Shown: positions 32,880-43,549, counted from the first letter of the stretch. The stretch: DNA of 64,000 bases from Penium margaritaceum (GCA_023375785.1 SZWC01000557.1:282816-346815); one strand, 5' to 3'. The notes: a model not told the origin generated them from the sequence alone. A program made the numbers and translations.

Positions 32880-34320
32880 CAACATGATGGATAGGGGCGT
32901 ACCCATGAAGGGTGCAGCGATCCTCAGGCCCGAGGCATTTGCCCTTGACTCGTGCACCAACCACCACCCATCAAAGGAGAAGGTTGGATTTGTCTCCATG
33001 GCCAAATATGTCATGCGCATCACGTGTGCAAACGCCGACGTCGTCCAAGTCATGGGCGCAGGGGACAAGGTGATCACATTCAGCGTGAATGGTGCAGATA
33101 AGGCGGTCAACCTTCAAAAGGTGGTGTACATGCCCTCCTTAGCAGCCAACTTGCTGTCCGTCTCACAAATCACCGACAACAACATGACAGTGGTGTTCAC
33201 CAACAAGGAAGCGGTGGCCCTAAAAAACGAGGACATCCAGACTTTGTACACCAACGATAATCTCATGCTTCAAGTTCAAAGCGTCGACGGCCTCTACGTG
33301 CTTTAAACCGAAGTCACCAAGGCATCGGATGAGGGACTTGCATGTGCCACAAAGACAGTGGCACCGGAGCCAAAGGAATCACCACCAGTGACCGCTTCGG
33401 CCGCCACAACAACCAGTGACACTGACACTGAGCTGTGGCACTGGCGATTTGGCCATGTGGCGAACAGCACGCTGCAAAAGATGCAAGAGCAAGAGGTAGT
33501 CCACGGAATGAAAGTGAGCACCATGAAGCATGGCGGAGAGTGTGCACTACGTGAATCATGCCTCCAAGCGACAAGCAAAGAAGAAGCCGTCTGGGGGAGG
33601 AGTTAAACGAGCAGAGCATGTATTGGAGCTTATACACAGTGATGTGTATAGACCATTCTGCACACCATAGGAGGAAGCAAATACTTCCTAACCTTCATTG
33701 ACGAACATAGTTGTAAGTTGTGGATCTACTTCCTAAGAACATAGAGAGAGGTCAAGGAGATGCTCCTCGGGTTCGTTGCCATGGTGGAGCGGAAAACCTC
33801 CAAGAAAACAAGACGCTTGAAAGTGACAACAGGGGTGATTACGAGGCATGCAAGCCCTGGCTCAAGCATCATGGCATCCGCCACAAACAAACCACCTTTT
33901 ACAACATCCAAAGCAGTGGTGTTGCCGACAGGATGAACCAGATCCTACTCGGCATGGTGGAAAGTATGCTCTTCAACGCCGAGCTCCCACCTCACTTTTT
34001 AGCTGAAGCAGCAGCAATGGATTGCTACCTCTTGAACCTCAAACCAATGACCACCTCAGAGAAGCATTGAAAGGAGCACGACAAGCAGCTGAAGACACCA
34101 CAGGAAGCATGGTCGGGAAAGAAACCCAATTCCTATCATCGGAAGGTATTTCGGTCAACTGCATGGGTGAAGATCTCGTTCGTAAAAGGTGGAGGCAAGC
34201 TCGATGCATGCTCCAAGAAGTGCATCATCGTTTGATACAACAAGTCAAACAAGGCCTATTGTCTTTAGGACCAGGCAACTGGCAAGCTCGTGAGGAGCCC
34301 TAACGTCGTGTTTGACGCAC
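32880..34320 (+). pseudogene. Protease, pre-integrase and integrase remnant of D2
   Basis: Protease 32,930-33,180: FALDSCTNHHPSKEKVGFVS region, VITFSVNGADKAVNLQKVVY, MPSLAANLLSVSQI. Pre-integrase: ELWHWRFGHVANSTLQKMQE at about 33,430. Integrase: LWIYFL near 33,720, KHHGIRHKQTTF at about 33,870, RMNQILLGMVESMLFNAELP at about 33,930, and a C-terminal YNKSNKAY-like block near 34,240. Order is as in D1. Confidence 0.8.
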
Positions 34321-34329
34321 ACACCCTTG

Positions 34330-36770
34330 AAAAAGGAGGGCTGTAGGACCCGACCCTCACTCCCAAAGTGGGAGAGAGGATAGTGTTCCTTGAGTCTGGA
34401 GACCAAGCAACCAACAACTGGCCCTCTTTGGCAGTAGGTGGTAGGAATGGGAGAGCAGCTGTGGAGGATGACGCAGCATCTGACATGGATGACGATACCG
34501 AGGCGTGCGGGGCTTTTGAGTCAAACTTGGAGTCTGACGACTCTTCTGATGATGACGAGGACGATGGCGACAAACCACCACCTGTGTTAGCACTAGCACC
34601 AAACCAAGAACCCGCACCACTACCCCGGCGCAGTCAGTGACTAAAGAGAGCACCTTTGCGATGTAAGGATGATTGGACAGGCCTTACCTGGTCGTTCATG
34701 GTTCAAGGAGATCCATCCACAGTGGCGGAGGCCGTGAATGGTCTAGATGCGGCAAAGTGGAAGGATGCAGTGGATAGTAAGCTCGCATCCACTGCCGAGA
34801 ACCGCACATTGGTACTGGTGGATAGACCCAACAAAGTCCACGTAGAGGGATCTATGTGGGTCCTCCAAGTGAAGAAGAAGCAAGGCGGCAGCATTGACAA
34901 TTTCAAGGCAAGGGTAGCCGCAAAGACTGCACATAAGTACAGAATAGCGGTTCTCAGAATGGAACTGGAACCGTGGTTCCGGTTCCAGCTCAAAACCGGA
35001 GCCGCGGTTCCGGTTATGGAACCACGGTTCCTTACGCAAGCGTGGTTCTAGTCAAAGTTCCACACAATTCCTTCTCAAACATGAAGCATTATTGGCTACC
35101 ACTACCATGTTTTGTTTCCAAAAGACAATGATAAAGACCTTCCACACTCCATAATTGTATTTGGGTAATTGATTGGAGTGCCCACATGGCCTCAAAGGGT
35201 GCCAGATCAGCAAAAATAAGCTAAAACCTCCCCCCTCCCCACTCATTATCTCCTCTGTAGAACTGGGCTCAGAAACCGCGGTACGTGGACGGTTCCAGAA
35301 TGCTGGAACTGGAAGCGTGGTTCCAGTTCGAGAACCGGAACCGCGGTTTCGGAACCGCAGTTCCTGGAACCTGTGTGGACCCTTAGTTGTCGCTAAGGGG
35401 TTCTCTCAACACCCGGGTTGCGAGTAAGATGAGACGTTCATGCCCGTCGTGACTTTTGCCTCTATCCGCTCTCTCCTTGGCATTGCTGTCACAAAAAGAA
35501 CTAGGCGATAGACCAGATGGACGTCAGGACAGCTTCCCTCAATGGCAGGCTTGACAAGGAAGTGTTGATGGAGGTGTCCGAAGGAGTCGAAGCTCCCAAG
35601 GGCAAGGTGTGCAAGTTGGTGAAAGCGCTCTATGGGCTGAAATTGGCCCAAAGGATGTGCTACAAAGAGATGGACGGTTTCATGACCGGCCTCTCCTTTG
35701 CGCACTGCTAGAATGATCCGAGCATATACGTGCGCTATGATGGGAGAGGGCTGATGTTGGTTGTGCTGTACATGGATAATCTGATAATCTTCTCATCTTC
35801 AGTGGAGCTGCTGGATGAGCTGAAGTCTGACCTCAGCAAAATGTTCAAGAGGGAGGACATGGGTCCTCTTGAGTACTACCTTGGGATTGCCATTTACCGC
35901 AACCGAGTAGCAGGAACCATCGATCTCAACCAAAGCAAACATATTGGTGAGGTACATAAAGGCTATCACATGGAAGATTGCAAACCTGTGAGCACCCCAA
36001 TGACGACTGATACAAAGCTGAAGGCCTCCATGTCGCAAAGCAACGAAGCAGAACAAAGGGAGATGCAAGACATCCCCTACCACTACGCCGTGAGTAGCAT
36101 AATGTATGCCATGTTAGGGACTTGTCCGGCCATCTGCTATGTTGTGGGACGAGTGAGCATATTTGTGGCCAACCGTGGGCCACAACATTGGCAGGCATCT
36201 TGCGCTACCTGTGGAAGACACGTCACATGGGCCTCGTCCTTGGAGGCCAAGAAGGAATGGATCCCCTTTGTTTGAAGTAATACACCGACGCTGACTTGGG
36301 AGGAAATCTCGACGACAAGAAATCCACCTGTAGATACGTGAGCATCTTGAATGGCGCTACCATCTCATCGGCTAGCAGGAAACAGGATTGTGTTCCCGTA
36401 TCCACGGCTAAGGCAGAATACGTTGTTATGTATGAGGTCTTCAAGGAGACTCAATGGCTGCGTAGCTTACTTGGCAAAATGACTATACCATAGAAGGATG
36501 CTACGGTCGTACACGTGGACAACATGAGTGCCATCTCGATGGCTGAAGACGAGATAATGTCCTAGCAAATGAAGCACATCAACATACATTACCACTACTC
36601 GCATGGAGTAGTGGGAATGTACACGGAGTAGTGCTAATGCCGTGTTCTTCACGACCACGTCGTGAAGAACGTGGTGGACTTGCAGCACTACTGAACAAAG
36701 AGCATGCTTGCTAATTGCATGACCAAGCCGCGGGAGAGCAACTTGCACTATGCAAGTATTTGTGGATTTG
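34330..36770 (+). pseudogene. Linker, RT and RNase H remnant of D2
   Basis: An acidic linker (34,368-34,640) precedes RT. RT: WKDAVDSKLASTAENRTLVL, FKARVAAK (34,900), then the MITE, then GFSQHPG (35,398), MEVSEGVEAPKGKVCKLVKA, LMLVVLYMDNLIIFSSSVEL (35,750, YMDD region) and FKREDMGPLEYYLGIAIY. RNase H: YTDADLGGNLDDKKSTCRYV (36,280), CVPVSTAKAEYVVMYEVFKE, and a C-terminal part near 36,700. Confidence 0.85.
34922..35385. mobile_element. hAT-like MITE in D2 RT, 464 bp
   Basis: It lies between GTAGCCGC (34,914-34,921) and GTTGTCGC (35,386-35,393), a diverged 8 bp target duplication within the RT block. Ends AAAGACTGCACA and GTGTGGACCCTTA form an imperfect inverted repeat. Both subterminal regions are packed with variants of the palindrome GGAACCGCGGTTCC (about ten), around a unique AT-rich centre. 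Its length and layout match the D1 MITE (462 bp), but the repeat motif is different. No coding capacity. Confidence 0.75.
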
Positions 36771-36857
36771 GCAGGAGTGCAGCAGAGGACGGGTGAACCA
36801 GAAGGCATTGATAGAGCTCAGAAAGCAACAGATGGACAGAGGTACAGGGTAGAGGTT

Positions 36858-37510
36858 TTTTTAAACAGTATGCACCTTGTCCACTACCTAGCTGGCTAGC
36901 TACACCTACAAACAATTCATGTACTGCTATATGGAGTATGTCCCCTTGGTCTATTTTGAAATGGGCCAAGAATGCACTGCCCATAATGGGTGTGTCCCCT
37001 GTGGCTCATCATTTGAACCATACCTTTTTGGCTTGGTTGAATAGGCGCCCGCGTTTTAGACAAAAGTTTGCGGATTCAAACCCTGCGACGGCTACATCTT
37101 TCTTTGTGGTCAGAAATGGGACAGGAAACTTCTAGGAAGCCTACTAGAGCCTGCCTTAAGGACGATACTTGGCGATCTAAGGACGTGCCAAGTAGGACGG
37201 TAGGTTGAGGTCTGCTCTAGTGGAGCCATTACAAGCAGAAGTTTTAGCAAAGTTCTACAAGTATAAAAGCCCGTACTTTGCATGCATCTATTTACATTTA
37301 TTGCCTTTGTGACTCCTCACAGAGTGTCCAACCAAAGGGAGACACTAAAAACCAACATGCCAACTTTGTGAGGTTGCAAACCAAACAAACCTAAAGTGTG
37401 GATCACTCGTTCGAGGGTGATATGTTGTCTTGGTTGCAATACCAAGAGCGGTTGGTGGCCTTCCATGTCGAGACCCGTTTTCTAGACTGTTGCTATTTGA
37501 CGCATCAAGA
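36858..37510 (+). repeat. LTR-D, 3' LTR of D2
   Basis: 653 bp after a purine-rich run (GGGTAGAGG). The tRNA-like module is clear: A-box-like TTGGCTTGGTTGAATAGGCG at 37,028-37,047 and B-box-like GGATTCAAACCC at 37,072-37,083. The U5 hairpin TCTTGGTTGCAATACCAAGA is at 37,428-37,447. Confidence 0.85.
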
Positions 37511-37515
37511 GGAAA

Positions 37516-37600
37516 GATGTTCTGGAGCTGGTCCACAAAGACTTGTGCGGCCTAATGCAAAACCAAAGCTTTGGAGGCTCTAGGTATCTTCTCACCTTCC
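37516..37600 (+). pseudogene. Integrase fragment of A1 between D2 and B4
   Basis: It encodes VLELVHKDLCGLMQNQSFGG then YLLTF, the start of the copia integrase core, collinear with A0 7,590-7,680. It ends exactly at the TGTTGACC start of the B4 LTR. Confidence 0.8.
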
Positions 37601-38977
37601 TGTTGACCGAAATGCTTCTTTTCCATCAATGAGGTTTGTATAGGCACAAGATGGATTAGGCATGTTGTGCTCCGTTGGAGGAGGTCCCAAAAGTCGTTTC
37701 CAGATAGAGAAGGCATGCACTACCCCTTTGGAGCAAGTCCCCTTGGTCTTATCTGGAGAGTATGGCCAAAAAACACTTCCTATGAATACTCCTTGTGGCT
37801 TGGATGTTCCAGAGCTAGTCTCTATAGCGAGAGGTCAATCAGTGAAATCCCAGCACTACAATTTATTGTCATTGTGACCAAAACGGGGAGAGGAGGGTTG
37901 CAAGAGACATCTTAGAACATTCCAAGGTCCTTTGTGGTGGCTGGCGCTACTTGGCGGACACATAGAGGGCCATGTAGGCAAAGCGGATGATGCAATCTGG
38001 ATTGCCCCTAAAGTGGCTCATCCAAGGAACCACTACGCGCTGTTGACCTGGTATGCTCCTTGTCCATGGCTGATGTTTGGACAGGAACCGTACGGACTAG
38101 GCAAGCAGTGCACCCTTGGAGTAAGTCCCCTAAGTCTGGCCTAGATACACAAGGCAAGCACTTCTCCTTTGGAGCAAGTCCCCTTGGTCTTATCTGGATA
38201 GTATAGCCAACAAACACTACATAATAAAACTCCTTGTGGTTGAGACGTTTGAGAGTTAGTATCTAAGTCAAATCGTAGCACGGTGACTAAATTTTGTTGT
38301 GATCAAAATGGGAGAAGGAGGTTTTAAGAAACATATCAAAATATTCCAAGGTCCTTCTTGGTGGCTGGCACCACTTGACGGTCACAAGGAGGGCCATACA
38401 GGCAGAGGGGGATGACGCAATCCAGATTGCACCCAAACTGGCTCATCAAAGGAGCCATTGCGCTCCTAGGCTAGAGGCTAGCCTCGAGATTATGAGAACC
38501 CATCGGTTGCCTGTCATTGAGTAGAGTTCTTACCTTTGAGACTCCTAAGAGAGATTTTCACCAGAGGCAGACACTGAAGAAGCATTGGTTGGTGTAAGCC
38601 CAAGGAATTTTCTCCTCGCGTAAAAGTGACCACGTACTAAGGACACAGTAGAAGGAAGTGATTCCTTTGAACTGCCCAGTGATTAACATTGCCTCCAAGG
38701 GTGATATCATCTCTTATTTGCAATACCAAGAGCGCTCGACAAGAACCATTGTGTCAGAACACGTTTTCTAGATCGTTGCCCTAGGGTGGTTAACACGCGC
38801 TTAGGCTAGAGGGTGGCCTTGATGCTATAAGAACCTGTCATTTGCTTGTCATTGAGCACAGTTCTAATATTGAGACTCCTAAACTTTATCATCTCTTGGT
38901 TATGATATCAAGAGCGGTCAAGGGGAACCATTGTCTCAGAACCCATTTTCTAGGCCGTCGTCTCAGCCATGTTGACA
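37601..38977 (+). repeat. LTR-B, 5' LTR of B4, split by a solo LTR
   Basis: It starts TGTTGACCGAAATGC at 37,601, runs to 38,035, and resumes at 38,801 after the solo LTR-B. About 210 bp between GAGACTCCTAA and ATCATCTCTTGG are missing from its 3' part. It ends GTTGACA at 38,977. A tRNA-like module is at 37,797-37,860. Confidence 0.8.
38041..38795 (+). repeat. Solo LTR-B, 755 bp, with TSD CGCGC
   Basis: A complete LTR-B (TGTTGACCTGG.. to ..GGTTAACA) is flanked by CGCGC at 38,036-38,040 and 38,796-38,800, with no internal region. This is the classic solo-LTR product of recombination between the LTRs of one element. It sits inside another B LTR, at the CACTGCGCGCCTAGG block of the host copy. 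Confidence 0.9.
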
Positions 38978-38979
38978 AA

Positions 38980-40057
38980 GCCAATTGGCCCACAGTAACT
39001 AGTTGTAAGGCAGGTTTCAGCGCACTCTCTACTCCTCTCTGTCTTGGAGCACGTATCAGCTTCGTCAGCTCCTTATGCTCCATCAGCTATAAGAGTGTGT
39101 GATGGCTCTTAGTAAATAAGGAACAAGGATAAGTTTTGCTGTTGGAGTTACGAGCCTTGTGCCTTAACGGGGATACACTTTGCCCTCACAGGCACGACCC
39201 TGGGTTCACTAGTGTGTGTTCTTCTCTATATGCAGATAATCAAGGGGTAAAGGCTAAGCAATGGATTTGCACATTCTGAAATAGTAGTAGACAACAGCCT
39301 ACGAAGGGTAACAACCTACATGAGCTTAAATCAGCCTTAATGTATGAGAACAGTAGAGAAGTAGAAAAGCAGTATGTCGACATCCGCAACGCTCACTCTT
39401 GAGCAGCTCAGTCGTGGGATATCAACGTTTAGAGGGATATGGTTTTCCTCGTGGAAATGGCACTTTTAGTATTGTCATTAGGGTTTGTGGATTCTTCCAG
39501 CTCTTCCTTGAAGAAGAGGTTGAATGTTCCAAATTAGATCCTAGATGTGAAGTATGGAGTGTCAAAAATGACATGGCACTTGCGATTCTAGTGACATCAG
39601 TGCAATAGTCATAACATGTCTACATCCACGGTATCACACATGCGTCAAAGGCCTATAAGAAGCTTGCATGTTTACACCTATCAATAGCTCTTGCAAATCG
39701 CCTCTTCATCCTTTCAAAGCTGATTTTGATGAGGCTGAGCAAGGGGGAGTGGATTTTGGACTTCCTATTGCAATTCTAGGGACCATTTATAGCAAGTGAC
39801 ACAAATAAATTGGGAAATTCACACCAACATGCAGAACATGATCCTCCTCGTGCTGCTACCTCAAAGCAGGGGTCCTTAGATCACGAACTTTGGCGGTGGG
39901 AAGGAGGAGGATTTGACATACAAGGTACTGTCCAAGTACGCGCGCACAACCAGGCCATCCATCATATCGGTAGTAATGCAAAGATTTCAGCCTATCCTGT
40001 ACTGTACGGTTGTCATGGCAACAATCCCCCTTCTGGTCAGAGCAGCAGCGGAATTTG
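38980..40057 (+). pseudogene. PBS, leader and gag remnant of B4
   Basis: The PBS site is degraded but keeps TTGGCCCAC. The leader has GGCACGACCCTGGGTTCACT and a TATATGCAG just before gag. Gag starts near 39,373, MSTSATLTLEQLSRGISTF, matching B2 gag, and continues in degraded form to the F junction at 40,057. Confidence 0.65.
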
Positions 40058-40758
40058 TGTTGGCCTGAGGGTAAGAGTGCACCCTTGAGGGTCCTTAGCA
40101 GTGGTTGGTTCACTCCATCGACTCTTTTTGGAGAGACTAAAACTGTGGAAGCAAGTGGTTCCAAGGATGGCAGAAAACTGGTCGAAGATTGAGGCAATAG
40201 TTTTGGCCTCAATTGACTAGGAATAAACATTTCATCAAGGCCCACAAGCATTGGAATGTTATAGCCACTGATCCAAGCTTTCCAGAACACCAAAGCATGC
40301 CACATTTGAAGCTTCCTAGCAGACTCTATGGCTTCTAGAGTGTCTATAGGTAGGCTGTCCCTTTTCCCACCTAGGAAGGCATCCATTCCCTCCTCTGGAA
40401 GCTTCTGCCCGTTCCTATATTGCTCTACTTGCTTCTAGTAAGAGGGAACGTGTCCAGAGGACCAAGACACCTATACATGCATTGTAGGACAAGTCACCCC
40501 TTCTAGAAGGTGTGCCACCTTCCTCGACCCTCACCTCGCCTCCTAGAAACTTAAAGAGGAACTCCAGAGGGTGAGCTAGCTTCCTGGCATCTATTTTCCA
40601 TCTTCCTTAAGGCAGGAAAGAAATTCATCTTGTGCGACTTGAACTCGGGCCACTACCTCTATAGGTGAATACCATTAACCACTAAGCCACCTTGGCTTGT
40701 ATTTTTGGTGTTCCTTTTTTGAGTCACTCTTGCCATGGTGAGGAGCATTACTCCAACA
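40058..40758 (-). repeat. LTR-F, 701 bp
   Basis: On the minus strand it runs TGTTGGAGTAATG.. (from 40,758) to ..GGCCAACA (40,058), so TGTTGG/CCAACA form its inverted ends. The tRNA-like module at 40,634-40,691 is very clear: A-box-like GGTGGCTTAGTGGTTAATGG and B-box-like GAGTTCAAGTCGC, about 70 bp from the LTR start. Confidence 0.8.
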
Positions 40759-40859
40759 ATCTCCCCCTTGCGCATCACCCATGGCAGTTGTCCATCCTTA
40801 ATCTTTAACTCAAGAGCCTTTCTCCTCATGCGAGGCAAGCTTACATTTTATTGCTCCCT

Positions 40860-41628
40860 CTCACTCAACCCCATCCTTCTTGTGCAGTGCCATACTCACG
40901 CTCCTCTTGTGTGAAGAAGACTTGTGCGAACCCTGTCCACATGTCCTTGCCGGCATCGTACCTTTTTGTCCTTCTTCGCACACGGTTGCTCGTGCGAGGC
41001 TCTCGAGGGGGTTGTTGTTGTTGTTGTCCCCTTGTGGCGCCATCCTCTCGAAGCGCCTGCACCCACTCTCTTGGAGACCTTGGAGACATCGGTCGACTCC
41101 CCGCCTCCACGTCCATCTCCGGTGCTTTGCATTCTTTGTCCGAACTGGCCGGAACAAATTCTACCGGTCGTACATCCCTCGAGCGATCCTCTCCGGCTGG
41201 TCCAACTGTGAGGACGTCACCCTCATTCACGTCCTCCGGCGTTCCCCCCCTCAAGGAGTGGCATCCACTCCCCCCACTTGGAGAGACATGCCTCCTTATC
41301 TATCCAACGCCTTTTCTCATAAAACCTGACGTCGCGACTCCGTACAATCTGCTGCCTCCTTGGGTCAAAGAGCCGGTAGGCCTTGCTTCCACTCTCATAT
41401 CCTAGGAAAATACACCGGCGGGTATGCGGGTCCAGCTTGCTCCGTCCCCCACGTGCCTGCACTATTGCATGTGCAACACAGCCAAACGTGCGGAGGTGAC
41501 CCAACGCTTGCTTCCTCCCGCTCCACACCTTTTGTGGCGTCTTCCACGCCTTGCTCTCCTTGTCCTTAAGGGGCTTGTTCGGCATGAGATTCATGTCATA
41601 TGCTGTTGTCCTTGCCGCCTCCGCCCAC
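40860..41628 (-). pseudogene. Integrase C-terminus and linker remnant of F
   Basis: 41,223-41,594 (minus) encodes MNLMPNKPLKDK, LGHLRTFGCVAHAIV, KLDPHTRRCIFLGYESGSKA and SRDVRFYE, the copia integrase C-terminal region. 40,865-41,254 (minus) is a linker with a Gln run followed by Pro-Pro and the basic segment RTSNRVRRRTKRYD that commonly precedes copia RT. Plus-strand open stretches here are shadows. Confidence 0.85.
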
Positions 41629-42114
41629 TACAGCTTGTGTACTACACATATGCTAATTGTGGAGGGGAAATCGATGACAGAAAGTCCACCTCCGGCTTTA
41701 TGTACCTTAAAACGGTGGTGGAGTCTTTTGGGCGAGCAGAAAGCAAAGCTCTGTCTCCCTCTCTACCACTGAGGCAGAGTACATCGCCATGTCAGGAGCA
41801 TGCAAGGAGACATAGTGGCTATATAGTTTGCTTGCTGGGATGAAAGTACCATAAACGGAGGCAACAAAGGTCCGCATCGACAACAAAAATACCATGAAAA
41901 TGGTACTTTTGATGTCATATCTCGGCAAGCAAAGCACATCGACATAAGGTACTACTATTCACTTGAGCTTGTCGCTAAGGACATGGACAAGGAATTGGAT
42001 TTGGCAGGTACTCAAGGCATCGGTATGGTCAACGTAGCGGCCAAGGACTGACGCGAAGACTGCTAGAGAGAGGAAATGTCTCATAACTAATGGAAAGTGG
42101 TGCAAAGGAGAGTT
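41629..42114 (+). pseudogene. RNase H remnant of B4
   Basis: It contains TYANCGGEIDDRKSTSGFMY, the copia RNase H start, then the SLSTTEAEYIAMSGACKE-type catalytic block near 41,750 and a C-terminal tail near 42,010. It is collinear with B-host RNase H (20,530-21,006). A polypurine run, GCAAAGGAGAGTT, ends at 42,114 next to the LTR. Confidence 0.75.
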
Positions 42115-42880
42115 TGTTGACCTGATATGCTCCTTGTCCATCACTACGATTTTGACAGGCACAGGATGGAGAAGGCATGTACTGTTCCCTTGGTGTAAGA
42201 CCTCTAAGTCTAGTCAAAATAGACAGGGCATGCACTCCTCCTTTGGAGAAGTTCCCCTTGGTCTAAACTGGATTGTTTAGCTGGCAAACACTACCTAGGA
42301 CATCTCATTGTGGCGTAGACGTTCAAGAGATAGTCTATGGAGGGAGAGGTCATTAGGTCAAACCCCAACCCAGTGACTAGTTTTGTTTTTTACCAGAAGG
42401 GGACAAAAAGGTTCTAAGAGACATCTTAAAACATTTCAAGGTCCTTCCTTGTAGTTGGCGCCACATGGCGGTCACACAGAGCGCCATGTAGGCAAGGGGA
42501 ATGATACTATCGAAACTGTCCACAAAGTGGCTCATCCAAGGAGCCACTGTGTTCCTAGGCTAGAGGTTGGCTATAGGACTAGAAGAACATGTTAGTTGTG
42601 TGTCAGTAAGGACAGTTCTTACCTTTTAAACCACTGACAGAGTTCTCCACCAGAGGCATATACAAAAGAAGCATTGGTTGGTCTAAATCCCAAGAGTTTT
42701 CTCCTCGCGCAAACGTGGCTAGGTGTTATCGACATAGTGCACGGAAGTGATTCCTATGAATTGCTCAGTGTGGAACATTTGCTCTGAGGTTGATATCATC
42801 TCTTGGTTGCAATATCATGAGCGGTTGGCGCAGACCATTGTGTTGGACCCTGTTCTCTATACCATCACCTAAGGTAGGAC
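42115..42880 (+). repeat. LTR-B, 3' LTR of B4
   Basis: It starts TGTTGACCTGATATGCTCC at 42,115 and ends near 42,880 in a degraded form. The tRNA-like module is at about 42,309-42,370 (GTGGCGTAGACGTTCAAGAG, then GGTCAAACCCC). The hairpin is at about 42,797-42,818. Confidence 0.8.
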
Positions 42881-43549
42881 CTTGTTCTTGATACTTGATT
42901 GATTTTTTCAGCCGTTATACTGTAGTGTACTTCCTTTCCTCCCGAGATAAGTGCTTAAACAAGTTAAAGGAGTTCAAGGCCATGGTGGAGAACCAAACGG
43001 GTAAGGAGATCAAGGTGTTGCAGAGCGACAAAGGCTTCAAAGACTACCTAGCAGCTGTGTGCATAAAGTGCAACGCATTGCGCCGTACTCGCAGCGGCAA
43101 AACAGTATAGTAGAACGTGCCAACCGCACAATCCTTGAGTAAACCTGCTCCATGCTTCACGAGGATCAACTTACCTATGACTTTTGGGCCAAATCAGTGA
43201 GCACTGCATTATACATCAAGAATTGCAATCCAACCAAGGCGTTGGAGCAAATGACATCGTACGAGGCATTGGTTAGCATAAAGCCGAGCGTGGGTCATCT
43301 TTGCGCCTTTTCTAGTTTGGTGCACATGCACGTACTCAACAGGACGCAATAAAATGGGACGCAAAGAGCGCCTACATGTTAATGACCGGCTATGACGTGG
43401 CAAGCAAGGCCTATCGCCTCTACAAAAGGGATACGAGCCATGTCATCATGTCCAGGGATCTCGTCTTCAACGAGAGCAATGTCATCAGCACCAACATTGT
43501 TTGTGATGAAGGAACTGAACAAACAACTAATGAGGCAGGGAGAGTAGAT
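42881..43549 (+). pseudogene. Integrase fragment of A1 after B4
   Basis: It encodes DFFSRYTVVYFLSSRDKCLN and KLKEFKAMVENQTGKEIKVL, then sequence matching the core and C-terminal part of the A integrase to about 43,510. It is collinear with A0 and with the antisense A2 integrase. A2 begins at 43,550. Confidence 0.8.

Larger units (their letters stand above)
31048..37510 (+). mobile_element. Copia element D2, complete structure with TSD
   Basis: 6,463 bp, flanked by the target duplication GGAAA (31,043-31,047 and 37,511-37,515). Parts: 5' LTR 31,048-31,697, half-tRNA PBS about 31,700, leader, gag about 31,970-32,870, protease about 32,930-33,160, pre-integrase 33,420-33,600, integrase 33,610-34,300, RT 34,660-36,250 with a MITE inside, RNase H 36,270-36,760, and 3' LTR 36,858-37,510. 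It looks whole in layout but is broken by a number of interruptions. The LTRs are roughly 80-85% identical by eye, so it is old. Confidence 0.9.
40058..41628 (-). mobile_element. Copia element F, antisense 3' fragment
   Basis: Minus strand: integrase C-terminal part and linker (41,628 down to about 40,860), then directly a polypurine tract (AAGGGGGAGAT, about 40,759-40,770) and a 3' LTR (40,058-40,758). RT and RNase H are missing. The 5' portion is not in the window. F coding sequence is more GC-rich than its neighbours. It is broken. Confidence 0.75.
37601..42880 (+). mobile_element. Copia element B4, rearranged, with nested solo LTR and F
   Basis: 5' LTR-B 37,601-38,977 (interrupted by a solo LTR-B), degraded half-tRNA PBS 38,980-38,993, leader, gag remnant about 39,373-40,057, reversed F fragment 40,058-41,628, RNase H remnant 41,629-42,060, polypurine tract, and 3' LTR-B 42,115 to about 42,880. 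Protease, integrase and RT are absent, so F insertion was accompanied by loss of the middle of B4. It sits in the integrase of A1. It is broken in many places. Confidence 0.75.
28178..43549 (+). mobile_element. Copia element A1, interrupted by D2 and B4
   Basis: Pieces: 5' LTR-A 28,178-28,892, PBS 28,895, leader, gag from 29,432, protease and pre-integrase to 31,047; D2 (31,048-37,510); pre-integrase/integrase 37,516-37,600; B4 (37,601 to about 42,880); integrase about 42,890-43,549. The order of the pieces follows A0. RT, RNase H and 3' LTR are not seen; antisense A2 starts at 43,550. It inserted into the integrase of B2. It is broken by many interruptions. The LTR and PBS also occur in copy 2. 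Confidence 0.75.

Noticed and set aside
40851-41405. 184-codon plus-strand frame and overlapping plus-strand frames
   Set aside because: They lie opposite a clear antisense copia integrase C-terminus and linker; the plus-strand products have no motif and reflect GC-rich shadow frames.
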